Below, piece after piece: positions 1-8,727 of a stretch of DNA of 64,000 bases. Location of the stretch: positions 1,181,226 through 1,245,225 of the forward strand of contig NZ_CP081183.1 of NCBI RefSeq assembly GCF_019693215.1. Reading direction: 5' to 3'. Each line of letters starts with the position of its first letter. Position 1 is the stretch's first letter. Source of the stretch: Salinarchaeum sp. IM2453. GTDB lineage: Archaea > Halobacteriota > Halobacteria > Halobacteriales > Salinarchaeaceae. A model generated the notes under the pieces. It was not told the DNA's origin. It made no database searches and saw only the letters and a program-made list of their open reading frames with translations. Made by a program: the position numbers and the translations under genes.

Positions 1-548
1 ACAGGACACTCTACAATTATTTGCGTCTTAATCGGTATATCATCAGCTTTATAGAGTGAATCCCCAGAACCAAGCGATGAAATGATCTCTTGCATATTCT
101 CTTCAACGATATCCTCCACATATTCTACTCGCTCTTTTTGCCAGTTTGACCTTTTTGCCTCATCTCGCTCTTTATTTCCTTCCAAACAATTCGTTAGGTG
201 TCGGTATAATGTTGATGTTGATATTAGATTACTTATTAGTTCCTCGCTGTCTATCCCCTTTGCTTCAAGTTCATCGAGTAAGCCTTGTCGCTCAAGCTCT
301 TCTCCGCTATCTAGTGTTTGGTAATCTGACTTAAGCCGAGAATCTACAATGCTTACCTCGTGTTCCTCATAGGTCGTTTCAATTATCTTTTTGTTGAACC
401 AATCTCGAAGTGGTCGTAGGCCTGTCTCTGGGTAATCTTCTGTTCCGTTCCATCGTCTGAGTAGATATTCATCAACACTGTCTGCCTGCACCGCATCCTG
501 TAAGTTGTATTCTTCAATCACCCGACCAACTTTACAACAAGAATTCAT
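1..548 (-). CDS. RdfA-like (rod-determining factor) protein, 3' end cut by the window edge
   Basis: Reading the minus strand from an ATG at 548, the frame stays open for 182 codons and runs off the left edge, so the last residues are missing. The N-terminus has the motif CKVGRVIEEYNL, and the middle has LYRHLTNCLEG followed by a charged helical stretch; the last visible residues are IIVECP, which fits a C-terminal Cys pair. These features match, from memory, the haloarchaeal family annotated as rod-determining factor RdfA (about 190-200 residues), linked to rod/disk cell-shape switching in Haloferax. The family has many paralogues, so a role in shape here is inference. There is no close neighbour on the visible side: about 770 bases of non-coding DNA separate it from bioB. 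Confidence 0.75.
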   Translation of the reverse strand, partial: MNSCCKVGRVIEEYNLQDAVQADSVDEYLLRRWNGTEDYPETGLRPLRDWFNKKIIETTYEEHEVSIVDSRLKSDYQTLDSGEELERQGLLDELEAKGIDSEELISNLISTSTLYRHLTNCLEGNKERDEAKRSNWQKERVEYVEDIVEENMQEIISSLGSGDSLYKADDIPIKTQIIVECP

Positions 549-1320
549 ATACTGAATGTTGCAAGGGAAACAACATAGTGTTTCGGTCGAATTATGACGG
601 TACTTTTACCGTCTTAAAAAATTAATAATACTACTAAAAAATAATAGGAAATATGATATAACCGCAGGGGTAGTATGAATATAAAACAAAAATTAATTTT
701 TAAGTTGTAGATTAATCAAAAAATATCCAGAAAATGGGGGAAAATAACTTTTCACCGACAAAAACACAAAATAAATATGCAAAAAATTAATAAGAATATT
801 ACATTTATATAGTAGATAATATTATATTATAGAGAATATTGACAGAGGCTGGTATTGGAAAACTACTTGCGAAGCTATTTGTTCGCGTATTATTTTAACC
901 GTTATAGGCTACATCTCCATTTTCAAGGAGCACTGCAGGGGTGAGAATCGCAGGGAGGTATAGATACAGCCGTCCGCTCAGCCTAATCAGCACGGCTAAT
1001 TTACATGCCAGTTGACACCAAGCTGTAATAGATGTTATTCACGAGCCTAGTTTATACTGGACCGTCCCTGCGGTTAGACTACATCATCCTGTCACTATAT
1101 TGGAGGTCAGGAACTGACTGAATTAGTGCCTGAAGGGGTCTACTTCACAAAGAAGCTGAGGAACCCCCCGATGAGGTGTCTTCAGAGTGGCTTATGCGAC
1201 CAGAAAGCTTCTGACTCAACGAGTCGGCGAAGACGGCGAGTAGCCAGGGGCAGTTCACCATACTGTCGTTACGGCGCATTTATCAAAACTACTTTGATGC
1301 CGTAAACTATTTTGGCTATT
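549..1320. other. Long intergenic region with AT-rich island
   Basis: No convincing coding frame. Positions 600-850 are extremely AT-rich with many A/T runs. Positions 850-1260 are mixed in composition with short stem-like patches and could be a decayed mobile-element remnant, but I could not match it to the other repeats in the window. The last 40 bases carry the bioB promoter and start region. Confidence 0.6.
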
Positions 1321-2355
1321 ATGGTTGACAAAACTGGAAATCAGACAATTGATGACGCTGTCGAGCGTGTCTTATCCGGGATCAAGCTAGATCGAGCTGA
1401 CGGGTTATCACTGATTTCACAGCCGGTTGAAAAACTAATGAGAGCAGCGGACATTGTCCAGTCACGATACGGAGATAATACTGTTAACTCATGTAGTATT
1501 GTCAATGCTAAATCCGGCGGATGCGCCGAAGACTGTCAGTTTTGTGCGCAGTCTGCATCTTTTGACACGGATATTGAGACCCATGACCTGCTTGATCCTG
1601 ACCGCATTCTTACGGCAGCAAAGAATGCAGAGCGCGATGGTATCTCTCGGTTTGGGATCGTCATCGCTGGTAGAGGAGTAAATAAGCTACAGCGCCCAGA
1701 AGAGTGGTCCCATATTATTGATGCCATCCGGCGTGTCCGCCGTGAAACTGATCTTGCCGTTGATGCAAGTCTTGGAACACTAACCAAAGACGAAGCCGAA
1801 ACACTCGCTGATGAAGGGGTTGAGCACTACAATCATAACCTTGAGACATCACGACGGTACTTCTCTGAGGTTGTTTCTACTCACACATTTGACGACCGAC
1901 TGAATACACTTGAGAACGCCAAAGAGGCTGGTATGCAGCTATGCTCTGGTGTTATTCTGGGGATGGGTGAATCCCCAGCTGACCGCATTGATGCGGCTCT
2001 GAGCCTCCGTAATTTAGGCGTTTCATCTTTGCCAATTAACCTTCTTAATCCAATCCCCGGAACTCCAATAGGCGATCAGATGCAGGATACAGCAGCGATC
2101 TCCCGATCACAACTACTCAAGACAATTGCCGTATATCGTCTTCTTCATCCGACTGCTAATGTACGTATTGCTGGTGGCCGTGAAGCTAATATCACGTATG
2201 ATAAGCAACATCAACTGTTTGAAGCAGGAGCAGATGGACTGGTCACCGGTGATTATCTCACAACTGAGGGCCAGTCGCCTGAGAAAGATGCGACAATTAT
2301 CCGCCGTTCTGGCATGGAGCCTGACATGAATATCAATCCTACTACTAATCGCTAA
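1321..2355 (+). CDS. bioB: Biotin synthase
   Basis: Radical-SAM enzyme that inserts sulfur into dethiobiotin to make biotin. The signature CxxxCxxC is present as GGCAEDCQFCAQ near residue 65, binding the SAM-associated 4Fe-4S cluster. Further family landmarks are YNHNLETS, CSGVILGMGE and LLNPIPGTP, all typical of BioB, and the length of about 344 residues is normal. I chose the ATG at 1321; an upstream TTG at 1312 would add only three residues. No other biotin gene is adjacent, so it is probably transcribed alone. An IS-end-like hairpin sits directly downstream (2370-2420). Confidence 0.95.
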   Translation: MVDKTGNQTIDDAVERVLSGIKLDRADGLSLISQPVEKLMRAADIVQSRYGDNTVNSCSIVNAKSGGCAEDCQFCAQSASFDTDIETHDLLDPDRILTAAKNAERDGISRFGIVIAGRGVNKLQRPEEWSHIIDAIRRVRRETDLAVDASLGTLTKDEAETLADEGVEHYNHNLETSRRYFSEVVSTHTFDDRLNTLENAKEAGMQLCSGVILGMGESPADRIDAALSLRNLGVSSLPINLLNPIPGTPIGDQMQDTAAISRSQLLKTIAVYRLLHPTANVRIAGGREANITYDKQHQLFEAGADGLVTGDYLTTEGQSPEKDATIIRRSGMEPDMNINPTTNR

Positions 2356-2369
2356 CGGAACAATCAGCT

Positions 2370-2420
2370 TACAGCGGTAGCAAGGCGAACGCCCACGACT
2401 TCAGTCCTGTGAAGGAAATC
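2370..2420 (+). repeat. Solo IS200/IS605-type 3' end hairpin
   Basis: The stretch contains CGGTAGCAAGGCGAACGCCC, then an imperfect hairpin with a TTCA loop (around 2393-2411), then GAAGGAAATCAA. The same order (GCGAGGCGAAC-like box, hairpin with TTCA/TTTA loop, purine-rich tail ending in GTCAA-like) is seen at 50603-50658 (minus strand), 16056-16106, 41261-41313 and after the tnpB genes. No transposase remains beside it. Confidence 0.55.
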
Positions 2421-2649
2421 AATAGCAGTGAACACTATTCTATTATCTGGAGATTGTTTATCACCCGTATTTTATATTCGGAGATCTCGGTCTATTTGGA
2501 TGCTGGCAAGACACAACCTATTGTTATACATCTGCTCCCAGAAGAAATCGAGCATGGTAAAATCCAAGTCTTGCTGTGTGCATATATTGTACACAAAAAT
2601 AGCACGACACGAATGCTTATTACGAACCTGGTAAATAATAATACTCACA

Positions 2650-2811
2650 ATGGTGATTGACACTGTCCTTCATGCAGGAACCGAACATCCAAATCTCTGG
2701 TGGGTGTTTATCCCAAGTCTGTTGTCGTTTATTTTTGGAGTTGGTGTTGGACTGTACTCCGACCAGTTACGCCGGTTGACCCAGTCCGATTCAGATATTT
2801 CAACTGAGTAA
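2650..2811 (+). CDS. Small single-span membrane protein
   Basis: A 53-residue frame starting ATG GTG ATT and ending TAA at 2811. The sequence has a short polar N-terminus (residues 1-13), a hydrophobic segment rich in W, F, L, V and G (about 14-36, ending GVGVGLYSD), and a polar C-terminal tail. Codon use and the sharp polar/apolar pattern look like a genuine small haloarchaeal membrane protein, and similar small proteins are familiar in this group, but I cannot assign a function. It lies convergent to the lipoprotein gene that ends at 2857. Confidence 0.65.
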   Translation: MVIDTVLHAGTEHPNLWWVFIPSLLSFIFGVGVGLYSDQLRRLTQSDSDISTE

Positions 2812-2814
2812 TTA

Positions 2815-2841
2815 GTAGGCTTCCCCAACTGACGGGGATCT
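2815..2841. terminator. Stem-loop between convergent genes
   Basis: GTAG-GCTT-CCCC-loop-GGGG-AT-CTAC can pair around a 7-base loop, midway between the small membrane protein gene and the convergent lipoprotein gene. It may act as a bidirectional transcription end, but lacks a strong T run. Confidence 0.3.
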
Positions 2842-2856
2842 ACTTATAGGTATCAA

Positions 2857-4254
2857 CTATTCCTCACTATTGTTATCATCATCATCTTCATCATCCTCAT
2901 CATTTTCATTCTCTTCAATTTCTTCGTAAGTAACTTCAATCCCAGTGGCCACCGGACGAATTATATACCTCGTGGTCCGTGGCGGCCCTGTCCGTATTGG
3001 GGCCATGTCAGCTGTAAATCTCGTTCGATATGAACTCCGAATCTCGAAGTGTTTGTTGAACGTAACCGGGGCATTTCCTGGAATTCTGACATCTGGATCG
3101 TCAGATTCTTGTGTTCCGGTCGGATTTTCTGGAGATGACCCTGTATCCCGGTTTTCTGCTAATGTTGCATTTTCTACTTCTGCGTTGAGTTTGAGATAAT
3201 TATATCGCCCAACTGGAATTTCTCGATCATCATCTATAAGTTGTGTTTCGCCTTCTCCAGCTAATTCCGTTAAATCAACAATTTGCTCCTCGTCAAATTC
3301 ATACTTTGTTCGCCCCTCTTCCTCTTCTGGGCCCTCAAGCTCCTCAACAACAGAAAGTGTTGCTGTTTCCTCAACTTCCTCAATCATTGCGGTTATTTCG
3401 TACTCTCCGGTTTCACTGAATCCATCCTCGTACTCATCATCGGTAGGCACGTTCTCGAACGTGACTGTTTCCTCTGTCGTAGTGCTTATATTATCTTCTG
3501 ACTTCGTTTCGCTGACTCCATTCCAATCAATCTGTAATTCGATATCTACTTGTTCATCTGTATTAGCCCGCAAATCAATCAATCCTACATCAATATCAGC
3601 ATAATCTTCTTCTTCTATTTCCACATCATCAACCCGAGTTATGACCACCCGATCCTCTTCTTCACTATCTAATACTTCTAATGTTGCTTCCCCAGTTGCA
3701 TCTCCATTGGCGTCTATCTCCATCTCGTAAGTCCCCGAGGAAATATCATCTGCTTCAATTGAGAATGTGATTTCCTCTTGCGTATTTGAGTCAATTGTTC
3801 TGGTTTCTACCGCTTCGATATCCTCATCAGATATTGTGAGCGTGAACTCTGCATCTTCGATCGTATTCGTAGTATAATTGTCAATAGTAACTGTAACCTC
3901 TATACTCTCTGCTGTGTCCGACACGAACACATCATTAAATGATGTGATCACTAACTCTGCGATGTCTTCTATTGACCGCCGAGGTGAAAGATAAATACTA
4001 TCTATCGCTATTTCCAGTGACTCAAAATCACCAATATCGGTTGGTTGATCCGTGACGCTAGTCGCTAGTAATCCAGTTTCTTCATCTTCATTTCCATCAT
4101 CTCCATTCCCGTTATCCGAACTATCCATCTCAATACATCCGGCAACTCCGGCAGATCCTATTGCGGCTGCTGTTCCCGCTGCTAAGAACTGCCGTCTTCG
4201 TGAGCTTACTTCAACTTCTGAACAGTCTGACGATTCTGTAGGTGTCGATCCCAT
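2857..4254 (-). CDS. Tat-exported DUF4382-type lipoprotein with an inserted beta-rich region
   Basis: Predicted 465-residue cell-surface lipoprotein. The N-terminus has a twin-arginine motif (SSRRRQFLAAGT, near residue 17), a hydrophobic stretch and a lipobox GVAGC at about residue 40, so it should be exported folded and anchored by a lipid. A short linker rich in D, G, N and E follows. DUF4382-like segments are seen at about 63-96 (LLATSVTDQP to IYLSPRR) and again from about 315 (KYEFDEEQIVDLTELAG to IRPVATGIEVTYEEIEE). Between them sit about 200 residues of alternating beta-strand character resembling one or two CARDB/Ig-like domains, which looks like an insertion in the DUF4382 fold. The C-terminus is a run of acidic residues. 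Function unknown; ligand or surface role is inferred from export only. Confidence 0.8.
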   Translation of the reverse strand: MGSTPTESSDCSEVEVSSRRRQFLAAGTAAAIGSAGVAGCIEMDSSDNGNGDDGNEDEETGLLATSVTDQPTDIGDFESLEIAIDSIYLSPRRSIEDIAELVITSFNDVFVSDTAESIEVTVTIDNYTTNTIEDAEFTLTISDEDIEAVETRTIDSNTQEEITFSIEADDISSGTYEMEIDANGDATGEATLEVLDSEEEDRVVITRVDDVEIEEEDYADIDVGLIDLRANTDEQVDIELQIDWNGVSETKSEDNISTTTEETVTFENVPTDDEYEDGFSETGEYEITAMIEEVEETATLSVVEELEGPEEEEGRTKYEFDEEQIVDLTELAGEGETQLIDDDREIPVGRYNYLKLNAEVENATLAENRDTGSSPENPTGTQESDDPDVRIPGNAPVTFNKHFEIRSSYRTRFTADMAPIRTGPPRTTRYIIRPVATGIEVTYEEIEENENDEDDEDDDDNNSEE

Positions 4255-4642
4255 TGTACTTTCACGTTAGACCTTATTTTCCTTATATATGCCAAATAGC
4301 TAGCTTGGTTTAAGCTGAGTTAACGCTATTTAATCATAATTCTGCACTGCGATTATGGGAAATTCCAAAATAATTATCAAATAATGTAATAAATATTATT
4401 ATTCGAGACGTCACTTGTGATCAACAGGCCCTAATTCGATGAGCCACAGACGAGTTAACCCGTGAGATACCGCAGAGTCAAGCCCCGAGGCATTCGACGT
4501 GGGTTCTCTGTAGAAATGTCCATCTCCCCTGCATCCGCACAAGTTTCAGTAAAATATGCCTTCTGTTACTATTTATTCAAGGCAATCGCTCAGCGTACAA
4601 TAAATGTAAAACTAAATTCTCCACAGTGTGGAGAATGTACAG
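4255..4642. other. Intergenic region with probable decayed IS end
   Basis: AT-rich from 4270 to 4400, then a more GC-rich patch at 4440-4520 whose minus strand reads GCGGTATCTCACGGGTTAAC, close to the intact hairpin end at 50169-50212 (GGTATCTCACGG...). I read it as a weathered IS200/IS605 end. No coding frame seen. Confidence 0.4.
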
Positions 4643-4837
4643 TTATTTCCGGACGACGTTCGTCGCTCGGGGGCCTTTCTCAGCCTGTTCAATTTCGAAC
4701 TCCAGCTCCTGACCCTCTTCAAGATCAGGACCTCCGATATCTTCCATGTGGAAGAATACGTCTTCGTCTGCTTCGTCAGTTTCGATAAATCCATAGCCGC
4801 CAGAATCGTTGAAGAAATCAACCGTTCCGTTTGCCAT
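4643..4837 (-). CDS. cspA: Cold-shock domain protein
   Basis: A 64-residue single cold-shock domain that binds single-stranded RNA/DNA and is expected to act as an RNA chaperone. RNP1 (SGGYGFIET) and RNP2 (DVFFHM) are both present, followed by the loop [20 protein letters not shown] and the usual ending ATNVVRK. I chose the ATG at 4837 (MANGTVDFF), which gives the standard length; the longer frame up to 4906 adds residues unlike the family. It is strongly acidic, as expected in a salt-in halophile. It stands alone in its transcription unit. Confidence 0.95.
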   Translation of the reverse strand: MANGTVDFFNDSGGYGFIETDEADEDVFFHMEDIGGPDLEEGQELEFEIEQAEKGPRATNVVRK

Positions 4838-5109
4838 TGTAAACAAATGTATGGTGCATACATGTATAACACTTCCGAGAGTCATGATACCATGGAGACA
4901 GAACATTTATCGTAAAATTTCTCTAAATCAACTTCTCAAAGGACTTACCGTGAAATACTGCTGAATATCGCCTATTGACCGTCAAGATACAGACATGGAA
5001 ATGGATCGAATAGATCTTGGATCGACCCAGACTAAATTTAGGAGACCTTGAGACTGTATCGTAATTGGCTTGATGTAGGCTTTTATTGTATGCTTCCCTC
5101 ATTCATATT

Positions 5110-7026
5110 ATGGGCTCTTCAACGGTGGTTGTGATTGGCCGTGATGTTTCTGATGCTACTGTCGCCGCCTTTTCGGAATACGACTTATCCATTGAATGCG
5201 TTGACGATGCTGAATCTGTGACTGGAATTCTTGAGGACAAGCATGGTGCTGTTCTCTGTTCTGTCAATCCAGATACTTCAGTGCCACTCGAAGCTTTCTC
5301 CTTCATTCAAACTGCAAATCTAAACGTTCCCGTCTATCTTGGCATCGACCAATCACAGCAACAATTTGCGGCTGATGCTCTTGAGGCTGGGGCAACGGAC
5401 TATGTTTACTGGTCTGAGCTACAGTCAAATCCTGATCTCCTTGCCCGAAAAATCAGCCTACAAATTGAAGCACATCCCGACTCATCAATCATTTCGGATT
5501 TTAATCGGGAGCTGGTTCAGTCTATCAGGCTTTTCCACGATCTTCAGTCGATATTCGCCAATAGTGATCTCACGACTAATGAACGCCTTGACCGTGCCGT
5601 TGAGACCGCTGCCGAGCGACTAGACTACCCGATTGCATTCGTTTCACGAATTGAGGATGATCAACAAGAGATTATCTCGGCAGCGGGTGACCATGAGTTA
5701 CTGCAGCCCGGAAAAACAGATATGCTAACCCGGGCCTATTGCCGTGAGACAATTAAATTGGATGAAGGCCTTGTCATCAAAGACGCCACAAACGAAGGGT
5801 GGAATGATGATCCAGCTTTTGAGCGATATAACTTGCATTGCTATGTTGGCGCCAAGATTACAGTTGATGACACTGTTTATGGCACTTTTTGTTTTGCAGA
5901 TACCACTCCTCGCCCTGAGCTAATCGTGCAGATACAACAGACAATCGTTGAAACTCTCGCTGAACGAATTAGCATTGAACTCGCTCAGCCGATTGGCCGG
6001 TTCAAAACCGTATTTCAGGGAGCTCCAGATCCGATTATCATTCATACTCCTGACGGAGATATTGTTGAAGTTAACCAACGAGCAACTGAGCAACTGGGAT
6101 ACTCATACGATCAACTTTGCTCGATGAATGTACGAGACATCGAGGTTAATCTCTCTGAAGATGAATTACTAAATATCTGGGATGAATCTGTAGATGGCCG
6201 ACAGATTCTTCGCGGAGAACACAAACGTGCAGACGAATCAACGTATCCTGTCGAAGTTTGGGTCACTTCTGTTGACATTGGGGGTGAAGTGCAATACATT
6301 GCGATTGCCCGAGATATTAGTAAACAAGAAACATACGCTAAACGATTAGAGGAGCAACGTAATAATCTTGAGTTGCTTAATCAAGTAATGCGGCACGATA
6401 TTCGAAATGATTTACAGCTAATTGATGCATATACTTCTGAACTTACCGATCACGTTGATCCGGAGGGAGAAACGTTCCGTAGTATTATTGCAGATGCTGC
6501 CTCCGACTCCATCGCACTTACAAACACTGCACGTGACTTGGCAGCGATGATGCTTGAGTCTGATCCAGAGTTACAGACTATTTCCTTACCTACTATCATC
6601 GAACAGGAGTGTGATGCCGTATCATCAACGTATCCAAATGCAGAAATAACTATTGAGCATCCTATCCCTGGTCAGGATGTCATTGGCTCTGAGATGATTG
6701 ATACCGTCTTTCGTAATATTCTGAGAAATGCGGTCCAACATAATGACAAATCCACCCCTAAGGTTACTGTTACTGGCACTGTAACCATGGGAAAATATGA
6801 CGATGACGTTGTTGAAATTCGCATTCTCGATAATGGTCCTGGAGTCCCCGATTCAAGAAAAGAAGAGATATTCGGTCACGGGGCCCATGGACTCGATAGT
6901 TCCGGAACTGGAATTGGACTTTACTTTGCTGATACTATTATTGAAGACTCACATGGACACGTCTGGGTTGAAGATAGTGGCCAAGAAGGGGCCGTTTTTG
7001 TCGTCCAACTTCCAGTTGCAGATTAA
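5110..7026 (+). CDS. Sensor histidine kinase with receiver-like, GAF and PAS domains
   Basis: Cytosolic 638-residue signal-transduction kinase with no membrane spans. Domain order: a receiver-like N-terminus (about 5-120, ending EAGATDYVYW), a GAF domain (about 150-290), a PAS domain (about 300-415, starting VFQGAPDPIIIHTPDGDIVEVN), a HisKA-type dimerisation helix with the phosphoacceptor His429 (MRHDIRNDLQLI), and a HATPase domain with N-box NILRNAVQHND (about 536), G1 DNGPGVP (about 573) and G2 SSGTGIGLYFAD (about 599). The receiver-like part lacks a clear phospho-Asp context, so it may be a pseudo-receiver. The ATG at 5110 is preferred to a TTG eight codons upstream. The cognate regulator is not nearby; stimulus unknown. 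Confidence 0.9.
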   Translation: MGSSTVVVIGRDVSDATVAAFSEYDLSIECVDDAESVTGILEDKHGAVLCSVNPDTSVPLEAFSFIQTANLNVPVYLGIDQSQQQFAADALEAGATDYVYWSELQSNPDLLARKISLQIEAHPDSSIISDFNRELVQSIRLFHDLQSIFANSDLTTNERLDRAVETAAERLDYPIAFVSRIEDDQQEIISAAGDHELLQPGKTDMLTRAYCRETIKLDEGLVIKDATNEGWNDDPAFERYNLHCYVGAKITVDDTVYGTFCFADTTPRPELIVQIQQTIVETLAERISIELAQPIGRFKTVFQGAPDPIIIHTPDGDIVEVNQRATEQLGYSYDQLCSMNVRDIEVNLSEDELLNIWDESVDGRQILRGEHKRADESTYPVEVWVTSVDIGGEVQYIAIARDISKQETYAKRLEEQRNNLELLNQVMRHDIRNDLQLIDAYTSELTDHVDPEGETFRSIIADAASDSIALTNTARDLAAMMLESDPELQTISLPTIIEQECDAVSSTYPNAEITIEHPIPGQDVIGSEMIDTVFRNILRNAVQHNDKSTPKVTVTGTVTMGKYDDDVVEIRILDNGPGVPDSRKEEIFGHGAHGLDSSGTGIGLYFADTIIEDSHGHVWVEDSGQEGAVFVVQLPVAD

Positions 7027-7054
7027 TAATCTGATTATTATTCCACCTTTTTTT
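7025..7054 (+). terminator. Probable terminator of the kinase gene
   Basis: AATAAT and ATTATT can pair just at the stop codon, followed by a run of seven T at 7048-7054. A T-rich stretch after a gene is the usual archaeal termination signal. Confidence 0.5.
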
Positions 7055-7242
7055 AGCTGGCTTCGCAACGGAATGGAGAAGGTCGCCCAAGAACGTGACG
7101 GCACTGCGTGTCATCTTGGCGAGTCCAATGCGAACTTAGTATATTATTACTGGAGTTTTATGACATAATGACTGTAAAATATCGGATGTATTTTGTTTAT
7201 ATGTCTTCTAAATACCACGTAGGTCATACTAGTTGGGTTTGA

Positions 7243-8517
7243 ATGTCTATCCTAAGTCACTCCATGTCGATAGCTGATGTCTGGGCTATCCTTTTGTTCT
7301 TATTAGCAATTACTGGTGGTTTCATCTTCTGGGGATTCAGTCGTGCTTCAGAACAACCGGATAGTTCTCGGAGCTGGCTCGTTGCAACTACAGGAGCAGT
7401 TGCGATGGTTTTTACATTTGGCACACCCTTCTCGTATGGTGTTTTCCGTGAACCACTTAGTCAAGAGTTTGGCATCCCAGCAATAGACCTCTCTGCTGTA
7501 TTTTCCCTGATGCTATTTGGACTTTTTATTGGTTCAGGTATTGTTGGTATTCTCTCGACAAGAGTACGAATCCGCCCATTAATATTAGCCGCTGCTGCTG
7601 TGACTGCTATCCTTGCTCCAGGATTGTTTTTCATCGATTCATATGCTGGCATTGCTTTGGTATTTGGACTTCTTGGATGGACGCTTGGCACGGTATTTGT
7701 GCTTCTTGTATCAATTGTGCCACGATGGTTCGACATCCACTCTGGCACGGCGATTGGTATTATATTTGTAGGTAATGGCACTGGAATGGCTATCCTACCA
7801 TGGATATGGCAATTCTCATTTAGCACCTTCGGAGTTGCTGAAGGATTCTTTCTCCTTATTTCTATCACTGCAGCAACCTTTGCCCTTGCTGGACTTGTGT
7901 GCCGCCGTCCGTCATGGACTGAACAGTCGATCACAAGCATTTCTCCAATACAATGGGTTAAAAATGTAGCGCGGACTCGTACCTTCCAATTGCTCTTTAT
8001 TGGGATCGGACTTTCATTTGGATGGTATCAAATCTTCGCCGGATATGCTGTCGACCTATTTGAGGCGGAAGGACTTACCAGATCGGCTGCATCTTTGGCG
8101 TTTGGATCAATCGCAGGAGTGAGTATTGTTTCCAGATTAGGAAGTGGCGTTGCCGCTGACAGAATTGGGTCTCGTCGCGCGTTTGTTTTTTCACTTCTTA
8201 GTGCTGCTGCTGGTGCTATGTTGCTACTTATTTCACATCCTCTTTCGTTTGCTCTTGCAGTAATCTTAATGGGTATTGGATTAGGTGGAACTGCAACATT
8301 GTATGTTCCACTGCTTATGAGCATCTATGACCCCGAAAACGACACCGCCATTGTCGGTATATTTAATATTCCTGCTGGCATCGCTGCATTGGCAATGCCT
8401 CCACTTGGAACAGCAATGATCGCGAGTTTTGAAAGTTATACCGGCGCTATCATTCTGACTGCCGGAACAATTATTGCTGGACTGGGTTTGATTGTTCGCG
8501 GAACTACGATCAATTGA
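7243..8517 (+). CDS. MFS transporter, OFA (oxalate/formate antiporter)-like
   Basis: A 424-residue integral membrane protein with about 12 hydrophobic spans in two halves. Segments such as FTFGTPFSYGVFREPLSQEFG, LGWTLGTVFVLLVSIVPRWF and the second-half motif VSRLGSGVAADRIGSRRA match the MFS branch that contains oxalate:formate antiporters and monocarboxylate carriers. The substrate is not shown by the sequence. Its place directly upstream of, and in the same direction as, a formate-dehydrogenase-type operon supports a carboxylate such as formate or oxalate, but this is inference. A second ATG seven codons in could be the true start. Confidence 0.85.
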   Translation: MSILSHSMSIADVWAILLFLLAITGGFIFWGFSRASEQPDSSRSWLVATTGAVAMVFTFGTPFSYGVFREPLSQEFGIPAIDLSAVFSLMLFGLFIGSGIVGILSTRVRIRPLILAAAAVTAILAPGLFFIDSYAGIALVFGLLGWTLGTVFVLLVSIVPRWFDIHSGTAIGIIFVGNGTGMAILPWIWQFSFSTFGVAEGFFLLISITAATFALAGLVCRRPSWTEQSITSISPIQWVKNVARTRTFQLLFIGIGLSFGWYQIFAGYAVDLFEAEGLTRSAASLAFGSIAGVSIVSRLGSGVAADRIGSRRAFVFSLLSAAAGAMLLLISHPLSFALAVILMGIGLGGTATLYVPLLMSIYDPENDTAIVGIFNIPAGIAALAMPPLGTAMIASFESYTGAIILTAGTIIAGLGLIVRGTTIN

Positions 8518-8727
8518 TCTGTCAGTCCCCGATTCCATAGCAAGACAGTAGATGTATATTTGCTTATCTATTGTATAACGTAGCTAAATAGGTAATGAAC
8601 CTATAGAAATGACCTGAGATAGACTTAATTCATTTTGGAATATGGATAAATTATCTTATCTTTATACTTTTCAGATGCTGAAAATCCGAGGAGGACATAA
8701 GTAATATTCTTATCTACATCTGGCCAG

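Noticed and set aside
82-324. Plus-strand ORF near the left edge
   Set aside because: It is the shadow of the minus-strand RdfA-like gene, which has clear family motifs.
2409-2660. Plus-strand frame after bioB
   Set aside because: No family features; it begins inside the IS-like hairpin and overlaps the better small membrane ORF at 2650.
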